Assembly: GCF_018069895.1 (NCBI RefSeq)
Contig: NZ_JAGQDH010000007.1
Location: forward strand, 93,151-157,150
DNA length: 64,000 nt
Direction of reading: 5' to 3'
Source of the DNA: Roseovarius autotrophicus
GTDB taxonomy: Bacteria > Pseudomonadota > Alphaproteobacteria > Rhodobacterales > Rhodobacteraceae
Every line of letters starts with the position of its first letter. Within the stretch, counting starts at the first letter, position 1. The position numbers were made by a program, and so were the translations under genes. This document shows positions 1-8,968 of this stretch, piece after piece. Below the pieces are notes generated by a model. That model saw only the letters and a list, made by a program, of their open reading frames with translations. It was not told the origin of the DNA and ran no database searches.

Positions 1-31
1 GGCGAGACGGCGCGCCCGTCCCGATGACACC

Positions 32-1006
32 ATGAGCGACACATTCCGCCTGCTGCGCGCCACCCTGCCCGAGGCCAGCAAGGTTATCTGGCGCAAGGCC
101 GCGCGCCGCCTGCTCGACCTGCGGCTTACCCTTGCGGGCGCCAGCGACGAGGACCGGCTGCGCGCCGAGCGCAGGTTGCGCGGCTATCAGCATTTCACGC
201 GCCTCAAGCACGCCGATGCCGTCGTCGTGTCCTTTGGCAAGAGCGGGCGGACGTGGTTGCGGGTGATGGTCTCGCGGCTCTATCAGCAGGTTTACGCCCT
301 GCCCGAGGATATCCTCATCGGCTTCGACAACTTCCACAACATGGACGCCCGTATCCCGCGCGTGTTTTTCACCCATGACAACTATATCGGCGACTATACC
401 GGCAACACCGACAACAAGTCCGATTTCTACGACAAGAAGGTGTTGTTGCTGATGCGCGATCCGCGCGATGTGGCGGTGTCGCAGTTCTTTCAGTGGCGTT
501 ACCGGATGCGGCCGGGCAAGAAGGCGCTCAACGACTACCTGCCCGACGGCGACGACAGCCCGATCTATGATTTCGTGATGCACGAGGGCGGCGGGCTGCC
601 CAAGGTCATCGCCTTCATGAACCTCTGGGCGCGCGAGATGCCCAATGTGCGCGCGCTGGAACTGGTGCGCTATGAGGACATGCGCGCCGATCCCGTCGAG
701 GCGATGACGCGGGTGGCGCGGTTTCTCGACATTCCCGCCACCGGGGCGCAGGTGCAGGATGCGGTCGATTTCGCCTCTTACGAGAACATGAAGAAGAAAG
801 AAACCGATCAGTCGTTCCGCCTCTCGGGCGGGCGCATGGCCCCGCGCGATCAGGACAATCCCGACAGCTTCAAGGTGCGCCGCGCCAAGGTCGGCGGATA
901 TCGCGACTATTTCGACGATGCCCAGATCGCCGCCATCGACGCGATGATGGCCGAGCGGCTTGACCCGATCTATGGCTACAGTGCCCCGGATCCGGCCGCG
1001 GGCTGA
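32..1006 (+). CDS. Sulfotransferase domain protein (PAPS-dependent)
   Basis: A 324-residue cytosolic-looking protein of the sulfotransferase family, which moves a sulfuryl group from PAPS to a hydroxyl or amine acceptor. Two family motifs are visible: the 5'-phosphosulfate loop FGKSGRTWLRVMVS near residue 68, and the 3'-phosphate-binding stretch LLLMRDPRDVAVSQFFQWR near residue 140. A later segment around KKKETDQSFRLSGGR resembles the family's C-terminal PAPS-binding region. The acceptor cannot be predicted; polysaccharide or lipid are possibilities. A frame open from base 1 ends in TGA at 25-27, five bases before this ATG, so this may be the last gene of an operon entering from the left. It converges on the next gene with 33 bases between stops. 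Confidence 0.85.
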   Translation: MSDTFRLLRATLPEASKVIWRKAARRLLDLRLTLAGASDEDRLRAERRLRGYQHFTRLKHADAVVVSFGKSGRTWLRVMVSRLYQQVYALPEDILIGFDNFHNMDARIPRVFFTHDNYIGDYTGNTDNKSDFYDKKVLLLMRDPRDVAVSQFFQWRYRMRPGKKALNDYLPDGDDSPIYDFVMHEGGGLPKVIAFMNLWAREMPNVRALELVRYEDMRADPVEAMTRVARFLDIPATGAQVQDAVDFASYENMKKKETDQSFRLSGGRMAPRDQDNPDSFKVRRAKVGGYRDYFDDAQIAAIDAMMAERLDPIYGYSAPDPAAG

Positions 1007-1039
1007 CAGGCACCGGCCCGCAGGCCCCGCAAGGCCAGC

Positions 1040-2083
1040 CTATTGTTTCAGCATGGGCGTCACGCCCCAGGTGTCCGGCAGCATGTAGCCGCTCTGCCAG
1101 GGATCCTCGGGATCAAGCAGGTAGGAATGCTGCCCGGTGATCCAGGCGCGCCCCGTGATCTGCGGGATGATCACCGTGCGCCCGCCGGTCTGTGCAACCT
1201 CGAGGATCCTGCCGATGAAGCGCGATCCGATGATCGAGGCATGAATCAGTTCGTCCCCGGCCTTCATCTGCCCCCTTGCCTGCAGCACGGCCATGCGGGC
1301 CGAGGTTCCGGTGCCGGTCGGAGACCGGTCTGAGCGGCCCGGCGACACGATGCAGGTGTTGCGCGTCACCCGGCCACTGCCCTCGAAGGGCATGGCGAAC
1401 TGAACGATGGAAACCCCGCGCACATTCGGGAAATCGGGATGTACCACCTCGAACTGCTCGCGCGCGGCCTTGCGGATCTTCTCGCCAAGCATGGCCAGGT
1501 CGCGCGCCTCGTCGGGCCGCACCTCGAACCCGAGCGCCTTGGCATCCACGATGCCGAAGAACATCCCGCCATAGGCGATGTCGAGCGGAATGGTTCCACA
1601 GCCCTCCACCTCAAGGGCGCCATCGAGGACCGCAGCGAAGGCCGGAGCGTTCCGGAAGGTGACCGATCGGCATTTTCCGCCCTCACACCGGGCGCTGACC
1701 TCGATCACCCCGCCGGGCATATCGAGCCTGAACCGCGTCAGCGGCTCCTGCATCGGCACCATGCCGGTCTCAAGCAGCACCGTCGCAATGCAGATCGTGT
1801 TGGATCCTGACATCGGCACATACTCGGTCGGTTCCATGATGATCGCCCCGGCCACGCAACCGGGCGAGATCGGCGGCACGATCAGGTTGACATGACGGGC
1901 AACCGATCCGCGCGGCTCGCAGATCAGAAGTTGGCGGATATGGTCGTGGTCGCGCGCCATGGCGACCATGCGCTCCATCATGGTGGCACCCTCAGGCGGC
2001 AGAACCCCGCCGATGATGACATCGCCGATCTCGCCTTCGGCATGGCACCCGATGACGCTGATGTTGAGGCGCGACCGCATCAT
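1040..2083 (-). CDS. Proline racemase-fold protein, probable trans-3-hydroxy-L-proline dehydratase
   Basis: A 347-residue member of the proline racemase superfamily, which works on the alpha-carbon of proline derivatives with two opposed catalytic residues. Racemases and 4-hydroxyproline epimerases use Cys/Cys. Here the first position is Ser92 (motif MSGSNT) and the second is Thr256 (motif SPTGTGTSA). Thr at the second position is the mark of trans-3-hydroxy-L-proline dehydratases, which give delta1-pyrroline-2-carboxylate. The start was set at the double Met before RSRLNISVIG, because the 32 residues upstream are Arg-rich and not family-like. It sits downstream of the semialdehyde dehydrogenase on the same strand, with a longer gap. 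The hydroxyproline setting supports the call; an epimerase is a less likely alternative. Confidence 0.75.
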   Translation of the reverse strand: MMRSRLNISVIGCHAEGEIGDVIIGGVLPPEGATMMERMVAMARDHDHIRQLLICEPRGSVARHVNLIVPPISPGCVAGAIIMEPTEYVPMSGSNTICIATVLLETGMVPMQEPLTRFRLDMPGGVIEVSARCEGGKCRSVTFRNAPAFAAVLDGALEVEGCGTIPLDIAYGGMFFGIVDAKALGFEVRPDEARDLAMLGEKIRKAAREQFEVVHPDFPNVRGVSIVQFAMPFEGSGRVTRNTCIVSPGRSDRSPTGTGTSARMAVLQARGQMKAGDELIHASIIGSRFIGRILEVAQTGGRTVIIPQITGRAWITGQHSYLLDPEDPWQSGYMLPDTWGVTPMLKQ

Positions 2084-2374
2084 CGGCCCTCCCGACCGGG
2101 CGCGGCGCAAGGCTTGCCGCCAACCACCCGGTTGGTCGCGGTGATCTTGGGGAAAATCACGGTCGTCGCGGCGGGCCACATACCGGCCCGCGCGTCCAGG
2201 AGGCAGGCGATCCCGCTGGAGATGTCCTTCCCGATGTCATGCTCGCGTCCGGGACAAAGATCGATTCGGATGATGGGCATTCGTGTTCCAGTCCGGTCAG
2301 GCAGGGTTGTCGGCTCTGCCCGGTGCCGGTCACCGGGCAGCACACTTGCATTCGGAATGCTTCGCGCGTTCAAG

Positions 2375-3892
2375 TCAACCCGCGAGATCATCCGGCAAGA
2401 GCGCATCAGGCATGTTCTGATAGCAGACCGGCCTCAGGAAGCGGCGGATCGAGAGCGTTCCGACAGATGTCGCGCCGAAATTGGTCGAGGCAGGATAGGG
2501 ACCTCCATGGACCATGGCATCGCACACCTCGACTCCGGTCGGGAAGCCGTTGACCAGAACACGTCCGGCCTTGCGTTCGAGTATCGGCATCAGATGCCGC
2601 GCCAGCGCCGTGTCCCCCGAATCCATGTGGATCGTGCAGGTCAGCTGGCCGCTGAACCCGCGCGCCAGATGTTCCATCTCGTCCGGGCCACTCACCCGGA
2701 CGACAAGGCCGAGCGGGCCAAAGACCTCCTCCCTCAGGGTATGGTCCTGCAAGAAGGTGGTCGCATCGGTCTCGTAAAGGTTGGGGCGCGCATGGCGTCC
2801 CTCGCTGTCCGTGACCAGCACTGGCTTGACGGTCTGGCGCTGTTCGAAGCGGGCTTTGCCAGACTTGTAGGCTTGTGCGATGCCGACGGTGAGCATGCAC
2901 TGTGCAGCCTCGCCGCTCAGCGCCTCGGCGGCGGCGGCGACGAAGGCATCGCCCGCCGGGCCCGCCTCGACGACGGCGATGCCGGGATTGGTGCAGAACT
3001 GGCCCGCGCCCATGGCAAGCGAGGCGGCCCAGCCCGTGCCGATGTCCGGGCCACGCGCCGCGACGGCCTGCGGCAGAAGAAACATCGGGTTGACCGAACC
3101 CAACTCTCCGAAGAAGGGGATCGGTTCTTCACGCTGCGCGCACAGGTCGAACAGCGCCCGACCGCCGGCAAGCGAACCGGTAAAACCCACGGCACGGATC
3201 AGCGGGTGCTGCACCAGCGCCTGGCCAACGTCGCGCGCGCCCCCCTGAATGAGCGAGAAAACGCCCTGCGGCATGCCTGTCCTTGCGATTGCCGCCAGAA
3301 CCGCCTCTGCGACGATCTCGCCGGTGCCGGGATGGGCCGAGTGGCCCTTGACCACGACCGGACAGCCCGCCGCGAGCGCCGCCGCCGTATCGCCCCCCGC
3401 CGTGGAAAAGGCGAGCGGGAAGTTGGACGCGCCGAACACCGCGACCGGGCCGATGGGGCGTTGCATCATCCGCAGATCGGGGCGCGGCGCGGGCATGCGG
3501 TCAGGCAACGCCGCGTCATGGCGGCGATCAAGATAGTCACCCTTGAGAAGATGCGCGGCAAAAAGCCGGAGCTGGCCGCTTGTGCGCGCGCGTTCTCCGT
3601 TCAGCCGCGCCTCGGGCAGACCGGTTTCCTGGCAACCGATATCGGTGATGGCTTCGGCACGGGCCTCGATCTCGTCGGCGATGGCGTCGAGAAACTCCGC
3701 CCGGGCAGCGCGTTCGGTTTGACCATAGCTCCAGAACGCCTCCTCGGCTGCGGCGCAGGCCGCGCCAACCAGGGCCGGTGTCCCGACCGAGAAGCGGTGG
3801 CCAGGCCCCTGTGCCGGCTCGGACGCAAAACTGGTCTCGCCGGCCTGCCAGACGCCGGCGATCAGGTGCTTGCCGTGTGGGATGAAACTCAT
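2375..3892 (-). CDS. Alpha-ketoglutarate semialdehyde dehydrogenase (2,5-dioxovalerate dehydrogenase)
   Basis: A 505-residue aldehyde dehydrogenase that would oxidise alpha-ketoglutarate semialdehyde to alpha-ketoglutarate with NAD(P)+, the last step of trans-4-hydroxyproline breakdown. Visible landmarks are Asn157 in FGASNFPLAFS, Lys182 in VVKGHS, the coenzyme loop GFTGSLAGG near 237, catalytic Glu263 in FFGELGSVNPMF, and nucleophile Cys300 in GAGQFCTNPGI. The ELGSVNP and GQFCTNPG wording is typical of the KGSADH branch. The start at 3892 is preceded by a strong AAAGGAG ribosome site; the longer frame to 4015 lacks family-like sequence. It is divergent from the amino acid ABC importer, sharing a 223-bp control region. 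Confidence 0.85.
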   Translation of the reverse strand: MSFIPHGKHLIAGVWQAGETSFASEPAQGPGHRFSVGTPALVGAACAAAEEAFWSYGQTERAARAEFLDAIADEIEARAEAITDIGCQETGLPEARLNGERARTSGQLRLFAAHLLKGDYLDRRHDAALPDRMPAPRPDLRMMQRPIGPVAVFGASNFPLAFSTAGGDTAAALAAGCPVVVKGHSAHPGTGEIVAEAVLAAIARTGMPQGVFSLIQGGARDVGQALVQHPLIRAVGFTGSLAGGRALFDLCAQREEPIPFFGELGSVNPMFLLPQAVAARGPDIGTGWAASLAMGAGQFCTNPGIAVVEAGPAGDAFVAAAAEALSGEAAQCMLTVGIAQAYKSGKARFEQRQTVKPVLVTDSEGRHARPNLYETDATTFLQDHTLREEVFGPLGLVVRVSGPDEMEHLARGFSGQLTCTIHMDSGDTALARHLMPILERKAGRVLVNGFPTGVEVCDAMVHGGPYPASTNFGATSVGTLSIRRFLRPVCYQNMPDALLPDDLAG

Positions 3893-4038
3893 GTCGTCTC
3901 CTTTCCGTTGGCAAAGGCCGACATCCCTCGCTCGGGCCGGGGCGCCAAAGCGGGTCCGGCGCACGACATTCACGAGGAAATTCAGAACCCTCGACAGTTG
4001 CGCCGTGACTATCAAACATTTTCCTCATGTGCCAGTAT

Positions 4039-4054
4039 TTTTCTTATAGGAAAA
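4039..4054. promoter_or_regulatory. AT-rich inverted repeat in the KGSADH / ABC importer divergent region
   Basis: Arms TTTTC and GAAAA flank TTATAG in an AT-rich patch about 60 bp before the substrate-binding protein gene. The surrounding 223-bp intergenic region (3893-4115) holds no gene and must carry both promoters. A candidate operator for the local hydroxyproline regulator; the repeat is short. Confidence 0.3.
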
Positions 4055-4115
4055 TTATTGCAAAAAAGAACCAAACGCTCCATGGTGAGTCGCAGTCAAC
4101 AGAGAGGGCCTCAAC

Positions 4116-4922
4116 ATGAACAAACTGACCCTGATTGCCGCCGTCCTGAGCATGGCCGGCCTTGCCGGAACGGCACAGGCCGACAAGCTCGACGACATCA
4201 TCTCTTCGGGCAAACTGCGCTGCGCTGTCGTTCTCGACTTTCCGCCCATGGGGATGCGTGACGCCAACAACCAGCCCATCGGCTTTGACGTCGATTACTG
4301 CAAGGATCTGGCTGCCGCCCTCGGCGTTACGGCGGAGATCGTGGAAACCCCCTTCCCAGAGCGGATTCCGGCGCTGATGTCGGGCCGGGTGGATGTCGGC
4401 GTGGCCTCGACCTCGGACACGCTGGAGCGGGCCAAGACGGTCGGTTTCTCAATCCCCTATTTCGCCTTTGAAATGGCCGTGACCGCCAACAACAAAACCG
4501 GCATCACCTCTTACGACGGGATGAAGGGCTATACTGTGGGGGCTGTTGCGGGCACCTATGAGGCCATCGCGCTTGAGGCGCAGGTCAAGGAATGGGGCGA
4601 AGGCAACTTCCGCCCGTATCAAACCCAGGCCGATGTTTTCCTGGCGCTCAGCCAAGGCCAGCTCGACGCCACCGTATCCACCTCGACCGTGGCACAGGCC
4701 AATGTGCAATCGGGCAATTTCGGGGATATTTCGGTCGTGGGATTTGCCCCGTTCGACACGGATTATGTGGCGCTGTTCGCCAAGCGGAACGAGTATGGCT
4801 TTCTCAACTACCTCAACCTCTTCGTGAACCAGCAGGTCCGCACTGGTCGCTACGACGAGCTTTATGAAAAATGGGTCGGCGGCGAGGTTCCGCAACTGGT
4901 GGTCCCCAACGTCTATCGCTGA
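4116..4922 (+). CDS. Polar amino acid ABC transporter, periplasmic substrate-binding protein
   Basis: A 268-residue family 3 solute-binding protein. A Sec signal peptide (MNKLTLIAAVLSMAGLAGTAQA) precedes the mature start ADKLDDIISSGKLR, the usual opening of this family. The motifs IGFDVDYCKDLAAALG and GRVDVGVASTSDTLERAKTVGFSIPY are classic. It would capture an amino acid in the periplasm and deliver it to the two permeases encoded just downstream. Enzymes of hydroxyproline breakdown on both sides make hydroxyproline or proline the likely ligand, an inference from context only. A GC-rich stem-loop follows the stop codon. Confidence 0.88.
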   Translation: MNKLTLIAAVLSMAGLAGTAQADKLDDIISSGKLRCAVVLDFPPMGMRDANNQPIGFDVDYCKDLAAALGVTAEIVETPFPERIPALMSGRVDVGVASTSDTLERAKTVGFSIPYFAFEMAVTANNKTGITSYDGMKGYTVGAVAGTYEAIALEAQVKEWGEGNFRPYQTQADVFLALSQGQLDATVSTSTVAQANVQSGNFGDISVVGFAPFDTDYVALFAKRNEYGFLNYLNLFVNQQVRTGRYDELYEKWVGGEVPQLVVPNVYR

Positions 4923-4939
4923 CAGGGTGCGATCCGACA

Positions 4940-4964
4940 GGCGGCGCGGCCCCCCCGCGCCGCC
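4940..4964 (+). promoter_or_regulatory. GC-rich intercistronic stem-loop after the binding-protein gene
   Basis: A perfect 10-bp stem, GGCGGCGCGG paired with CCGCGCCGCC around a five-C loop, lies 18 bases after the stop. No run of T follows directly, so partial attenuation or 3'-end mRNA stabilisation is more likely than full termination. This would keep the binding protein in excess over the permeases. Confidence 0.6.
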
Positions 4965-4997
4965 ACTTGCTGTTTCCCCAAGGGGCGGGGTCTTTTG

Positions 4998-5663
4998 ATG
5001 TTCGACTATACCTTTCAATGGAAACAGGCGCTCAATCGCCTGCCGCAGATGCTGGACGGGGCGCTGGTCACGATGGAAATCGCGATCCTGTCGATGATCA
5101 TGGGGATCGCCCTGGCAATCGTGCTGACCCTGCTGCGCCTGTCCGGGTCGCGCCCGCTGATCGCCATTGCCACCACCTGGGTCGAGGTCGCGCGCAACAC
5201 ACCGGCGCTGTTCCAGATCTACATGGCGCATTTCGGCGTGGCGAGTTTCGGCATTCATTTCAGCCCGTTCGTGTCGATCCTGATCGGCATCACCTTCAAC
5301 AACGCGGGCTACCTGGCCGAGAATTTTCGCGGCGCCCTGAAGGCGATCCCCGACACGCAGGCGCGCGCGGGCCGCTCGCTGGGCCTGAGCGAATTGCAGT
5401 CGTTCCGCTACATCATCATGCCGCAGATGCTTCGCATCTCGTTCCTGCCGATGACGAACCAGATGGTCTGGGCCATCCTGATGACCTCGCTAGGCGTGAC
5501 TGTGGGCATGAATACCGACCTTTACGGTGTGACGCAGGATCTAAACGCGCTGACCTTCCGCACGTTCGAGCTGTTCGCGCTGGCGGCCGTGATCTTCTAT
5601 CTGATCACCAAGACGATCACCCTTGGCGGCCGCCTGATCGCGGCGCGTCTCTTCCGGTATTGA
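4998..5663 (+). CDS. Polar amino acid ABC transporter, inner membrane permease 1
   Basis: A 221-residue His/Glu/Gln-type permease with an N-terminal periplasmic stretch and about five hydrophobic helices. The cytoplasmic EAA-type loop that contacts the ATPase is seen as RGALKAIPDTQARAGRSLGLS near residue 115. The ATG at 4998 directly follows an in-frame TTG; the ATG is preferred, with an AGGGGCGGGG ribosome site upstream. It pairs with the next permease to form a heterodimeric channel for the amino acid captured by the protein encoded at 4116. Confidence 0.87.
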   Translation: MFDYTFQWKQALNRLPQMLDGALVTMEIAILSMIMGIALAIVLTLLRLSGSRPLIAIATTWVEVARNTPALFQIYMAHFGVASFGIHFSPFVSILIGITFNNAGYLAENFRGALKAIPDTQARAGRSLGLSELQSFRYIIMPQMLRISFLPMTNQMVWAILMTSLGVTVGMNTDLYGVTQDLNALTFRTFELFALAAVIFYLITKTITLGGRLIAARLFRY

Positions 5664-5676
5664 GGGGGGACACGCC

Positions 5677-6330
5677 ATGTTCGACACCGCCCTTACCGTC
5701 AATGATCTGATCTTCCTCGCGCGGGGCGCGGGCATGACGATCATCGTCACCGCGATCTCGGTCGTGATCGGCACGCTGCTTGGCATCCTGTTCGGGGTGA
5801 TCCGGGTGCAGCTTGGTCCGATCCTGGCGGCGCCACTGACATTCGTGCTGGACATCTTCCGCTCGGTGCCGCTGCTGATCCAGCTTGTGCTGGGCAATGC
5901 CTTCATCGGCATGGTGCTTCAGCTCCAGATCTCGGGCTTTACCGTCGCCTGTATCGTGCTGTCTCTCTACACCTCGGCCTATTGCGCAGAGATCGTGCGC
6001 GGCGGCATTGATGCCGTGCCCGAGATCACCCGCCGCGCCGCGCGGTCACTGGGCCTGACATGGGGTCAGGACATGCGCTATATCGTGCTGCCGCTGGCCA
6101 CGCGGGTGGCGCTGCCATCGTGGATCGGTCTGGCGCTTGGGGTGATGAAGGACTCGGCCCTCGTCTATGTGGTGCAGGTGACCGAACTTCTGAAATCCAC
6201 CCAAATCCTGATCACGCGCCTGCAAGAGCCGCTGTTCCTGCTGCTGATCTGTGGCGCGTTCTATTTCATAATCAGCTTCCCGCTTGCCCGTTTCGGCGGC
6301 TATCTCGAAAAAAGGTGGTCCAATGATTGA
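5677..6330 (+). CDS. Polar amino acid ABC transporter, inner membrane permease 2
   Basis: A 217-residue second permease of the same importer. The EAA-type loop reads [22 protein letters not shown] near residue 108. Hydrophobic helices lie around residues 17-40, 55-75 and 80-100, with a last one at 190-208. It starts 13 bases after the first permease and its end overlaps the ATPase gene by 8 bases, so all four importer genes appear to be one operon. Confidence 0.87.
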   Translation: MFDTALTVNDLIFLARGAGMTIIVTAISVVIGTLLGILFGVIRVQLGPILAAPLTFVLDIFRSVPLLIQLVLGNAFIGMVLQLQISGFTVACIVLSLYTSAYCAEIVRGGIDAVPEITRRAARSLGLTWGQDMRYIVLPLATRVALPSWIGLALGVMKDSALVYVVQVTELLKSTQILITRLQEPLFLLLICGAFYFIISFPLARFGGYLEKRWSND

Positions 6331-7045
6331 GATCCAGAATGTCCGCAAATCCTTTGGCGAGTTGGAGGTTCTCAAGGGGATCGACCTGACGGTGCAACGC
6401 GGCGAGGTCGTGACCGTGATCGGCGGCTCGGGGTCGGGCAAATCGACGCTGCTGACCTGCATCAACGGGCTTGAAGCGATAGATTCCGGCAAGATCCTGA
6501 TCGACGGAATCGAGGTTCATGCCAGATCGACCGATCTCAACAAGCTGCGGCGCAAGGTCGGCATCGTGTTCCAGCAGTGGAACGCCTTTCCGCACCTGAC
6601 GGTCCTGGAAAACGTGACCCTTGCCCCGCGCAAGGTGCTGGGCATGCCCCGCGCCGATGCCGCGAAAATCGCCGAAAAGCAACTGCGCCATGTGGGGTTG
6701 GGCGATAAGCTGACCACTTATCCGTCCCGCCTCTCGGGTGGGCAGCAGCAACGTATGGCGATTGCGCGCGCACTGGCCATGTCGCCCGATTACATGCTCT
6801 TTGACGAAGTGACCTCGGCGCTTGATCCGCAGTTGGTGGGCGAGGTTCTCGAAACCCTCAAGATGCTGGCAGAAGAGGGCATGACCATGATCTGTGTGAC
6901 CCATGAGATGGGATTTGCCCGCGATGTCTCGGACAGGGTTGCGTTCTTTCATCAGGGAATCCTGGCCGAAATCGGCGCGCCGGATCAGATTTTCGTCGAT
7001 CCGCAGCATCCCGAGACGCGGAAATTCCTGGCCGCCGTGCGCTGA
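6323..7045 (+). CDS. Polar amino acid ABC transporter, ATPase
   Basis: A 240-residue GlnQ/HisP-type ATPase powering the importer. Walker [10 protein letters not shown] is at residues 34-42, the Q-loop is in [13 protein letters not shown], the signature is [15 protein letters not shown], and Walker B with catalytic Glu is [14 protein letters not shown] switch His lies in [10 protein letters not shown]. The start at 6323 is chosen because [12 protein letters not shown] is the family's usual beginning; the reading frame extends 13 codons further upstream inside the permease gene. Confidence 0.9.
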   Translation: MIEIQNVRKSFGELEVLKGIDLTVQRGEVVTVIGGSGSGKSTLLTCINGLEAIDSGKILIDGIEVHARSTDLNKLRRKVGIVFQQWNAFPHLTVLENVTLAPRKVLGMPRADAAKIAEKQLRHVGLGDKLTTYPSRLSGGQQQRMAIARALAMSPDYMLFDEVTSALDPQLVGEVLETLKMLAEEGMTMICVTHEMGFARDVSDRVAFFHQGILAEIGAPDQIFVDPQHPETRKFLAAVR

Positions 7046-7060
7046 GGCGCAGCCCGCGGA

Positions 7061-7089
7061 AAAGGTGCGGGGCGCGGTGCCCCGCCTTT
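7061..7089. terminator. Hairpin terminator between convergent genes
   Basis: The arms AAAGGTGCGGGGC and GCCCCGCCTTT form an 11-bp GC-rich stem with a two-base bulge and a GCGGT loop. It ends in CTTT on the plus strand and has a similar short T-run on the minus strand. It sits between the importer ATPase gene and the oppositely oriented oxidoreductase, where a bidirectional terminator is expected. Confidence 0.6.
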
Positions 7090-7104
7090 GACATCCGCGC
7101 CGGA

Positions 7105-8142
7105 TCAGGCGGTCAGAGCGGCAAGCCCGAGGGTTTCGAACCGCGCCAGCTGCGCCAGTTCGGCGGCACTTAGGGGAATGCCGTCGCGCAGCGATACCGC
7201 GCGGGCGGCAAAGCGACGCTGGGAGGGAAGGCGCGCGCCCTGCGCACCGATCGCCGTCAGAAGCCGCTCTCCCTCGGCAATCGGATCGCGGCCGCTGCGC
7301 GCGGCGAAACTCGCCGGATCGAGCGCCAGGATCAGCGCGCCATGGCGCGGCAGAAGATCGGTGCCGCCCATGAAATCGAGGGCCTCCTTGCTCATGAACT
7401 CTCCCAACATCGCACCCGCAAGCAATTCGACCATGGTCGAGATGGCAGATCCCTTGTGCGCGCCGAAGGTCAGCATCGCCCCCCCGAGCGCAGCTTCGGG
7501 ATCGGTGGTCGGGTTGCCGTCGCGGTCGATCGCCCAGCCCTCGGGAATGGGCGTGCCGGCGCGGCGGTGCAATTCGATCTCGCCGCGCGCGGCAACGCTG
7601 GTGGCGAAATCGAACACATAGGGATGCGGACCGGGGCGCGGCCAGCCAAAGGCGATCGGGTTCGTGCCTAGAAGGGGTTTCGTACCACCCGCGGGCGCGA
7701 CGAAGGAATAGCTTGGGCACATCGAGAGCGAGGCAAGCCCGTCCTCGGCCAGAGCCTCGACATCGTGCCAGAGCGCCGAGAAATGCAGGCAATCACGAAT
7801 CACGAGCGCGGCCAGGCCAACTTCCTTCGCCCGTGCCGCCAGCGCAGCCCTTGCGGCGCAGAAGGCGGGATTGGAAAACCCGCCGCCCGCGTCCACCTCG
7901 ATCACCGCCTTGCCTGCATCGTGGATCACCGGCACGGCATCGGGCACCACCTTGCCCGCCGCGAGAACACGCAGACAGCCCTCGATGCGGTAGATCCCGT
8001 GCGATTTGCAATGGTCGCGCTCACCCGCGACGATCACCCCGGCCACGGCGGCGGCGCTTTCGGGGCGCAGTCCACACCTCTCGAAGATCTTTGTGACCTG
8101 TGCCAGCAACTCGGCTACGGGAATGGTCTTCGGATCGGCCAT
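7105..8142 (-). CDS. Malate/L-lactate dehydrogenase-family reductase, probable delta1-pyrroline-2-carboxylate reductase
   Basis: A 345-residue NAD(P)H-dependent oxidoreductase of the Ldh2/MdhA/DpkA family, unrelated to Rossmann-type malate dehydrogenases. Family features include the N-terminal ERDHCKSHGIYRIEG with its conserved Ser-His-Gly, the central ATSVAARGEIELHRRAGTPIPEGWAID segment, and HKGSAISTMVELLAGAM. In the hydroxyproline context it would reduce delta1-pyrroline-2-carboxylate, the product of the 3-hydroxyproline dehydratases, to L-proline. A malate, lactate or ureidoglycolate dehydrogenase is possible on sequence alone. It is preceded by a strong GAAGGAGGTG ribosome site and lies 33 bases downstream of the XRE-cupin regulator gene, probably in the same transcript. 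Confidence 0.75.
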   Translation of the reverse strand: MADPKTIPVAELLAQVTKIFERCGLRPESAAAVAGVIVAGERDHCKSHGIYRIEGCLRVLAAGKVVPDAVPVIHDAGKAVIEVDAGGGFSNPAFCAARAALAARAKEVGLAALVIRDCLHFSALWHDVEALAEDGLASLSMCPSYSFVAPAGGTKPLLGTNPIAFGWPRPGPHPYVFDFATSVAARGEIELHRRAGTPIPEGWAIDRDGNPTTDPEAALGGAMLTFGAHKGSAISTMVELLAGAMLGEFMSKEALDFMGGTDLLPRHGALILALDPASFAARSGRDPIAEGERLLTAIGAQGARLPSQRRFAARAVSLRDGIPLSAAELAQLARFETLGLAALTA

Positions 8143-8175
8143 TGCGGCACCTCCTTCGGGTCGGGGATTATCGGA

Positions 8176-8811
8176 TCAGTTGGCCACGTCGGTATAGGTG
8201 CAGGCCCAGAACACCCGCGCCTCGTCATCGTCGAGCGCGCGCAGCCCGTGGCGAATCGTGCTGTCGAAATAGGCGCAATCACCGGGCTCCATGATCACCG
8301 GCTCATAATGCTCGACCACGAGTTCCACCCGCCCCGACAGCACATAAAGCACCTCTTCTCCGTCGTGCGATTCAAGATCGTCGCGCATCAGCGGCGCGCG
8401 GTTCTCGACTCGGGTGACAAGCGGGATGATCTTCTTCTCGGCGATGGCGTTGCACAGGATCTCGTATTCGAAATTCTTTGCGCGCACCTTTCGTCCCTGC
8501 CCGGCTTTGGTCACCGTGAGGCGGGTGGTTTGCGTGGGTTCGTGATCGGCGGAGAAAAGCCGCTCCATCCCGATTTCATAGGCGCGGGCGATCTTGACGA
8601 GGTTTTCATAGCTGGGCGACACGCGGCCATTCTCGATCTTGTGGATGGTCGAGAGTGCAAGCCCGGTCCGCTGTGCCGCCACTTCAAGGGTGAAGCCGCA
8701 GGCCTGCCGCACCGCCTTCATGCGCGCACCAAGGTCGGTGCGCAATTGTTGGCGCTCTGCCTGCCAATCGTCATCGGTTGCGACCGGGCCGGTTTTTTCT
8801 GTTTTCGCCAT
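8176..8811 (-). CDS. XRE-family transcriptional regulator with cupin sensor domain
   Basis: A 211-residue regulator. An N-terminal helix-turn-helix (about residues 28-85: RQACGFTLEVAAQRTGLALS, then TIHKIENGRVSPSYENLVKI) is followed by a C-terminal cupin_2 domain (GEEVLYVLSGRVELVVEHYE and MEPGDCAYFDSTIRHGLRAL). Regulators of this build usually repress or activate a neighbouring amino acid or polyamine pathway and bind a small ligand in the cupin barrel. It is co-oriented with the oxidoreductase gene and divergent from the aconitase X operon, so it is the natural candidate regulator of the hydroxyproline genes. A perfect inverted repeat lies between it and that operon. Confidence 0.82.
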   Translation of the reverse strand: MAKTEKTGPVATDDDWQAERQQLRTDLGARMKAVRQACGFTLEVAAQRTGLALSTIHKIENGRVSPSYENLVKIARAYEIGMERLFSADHEPTQTTRLTVTKAGQGRKVRAKNFEYEILCNAIAEKKIIPLVTRVENRAPLMRDDLESHDGEEVLYVLSGRVELVVEHYEPVIMEPGDCAYFDSTIRHGLRALDDDEARVFWACTYTDVAN

Positions 8812-8845
8812 TATTTTTCTTTTCTTACCAGTTATGATTGTTTAA

Positions 8846-8859
8846 GCACATATTTGTGC
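8846..8859. promoter_or_regulatory. Inverted repeat, candidate XRE-cupin operator
   Basis: GCACA-TATT-TGTGC is a perfect 5-bp-arm inverted repeat in the 157-bp gap between the XRE-cupin gene and the aconitase X gene. It lies 34 bp upstream of the regulator start and 110 bp before the other gene. The size and symmetry suit a helix-turn-helix dimer. The rest of the gap is AT-rich near the regulator and holds no gene. Confidence 0.45.
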
Positions 8860-8968
8860 CCTGCGCAACAATAGCAACGCGGGCCTGCCGAGGGGAAACA
8901 AAAATCGCATGATCGCGTTTCCCGCATCAGGCCGCGCGGCGCAGCCGTTTCTCTCATGAGGTGGCCCC

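Noticed and set aside
1892..4261. A 789-codon plus-strand frame across the two leftward hydroxyproline genes
   Set aside because: It lies antisense to two well-supported enzymes and its translation has no family features.
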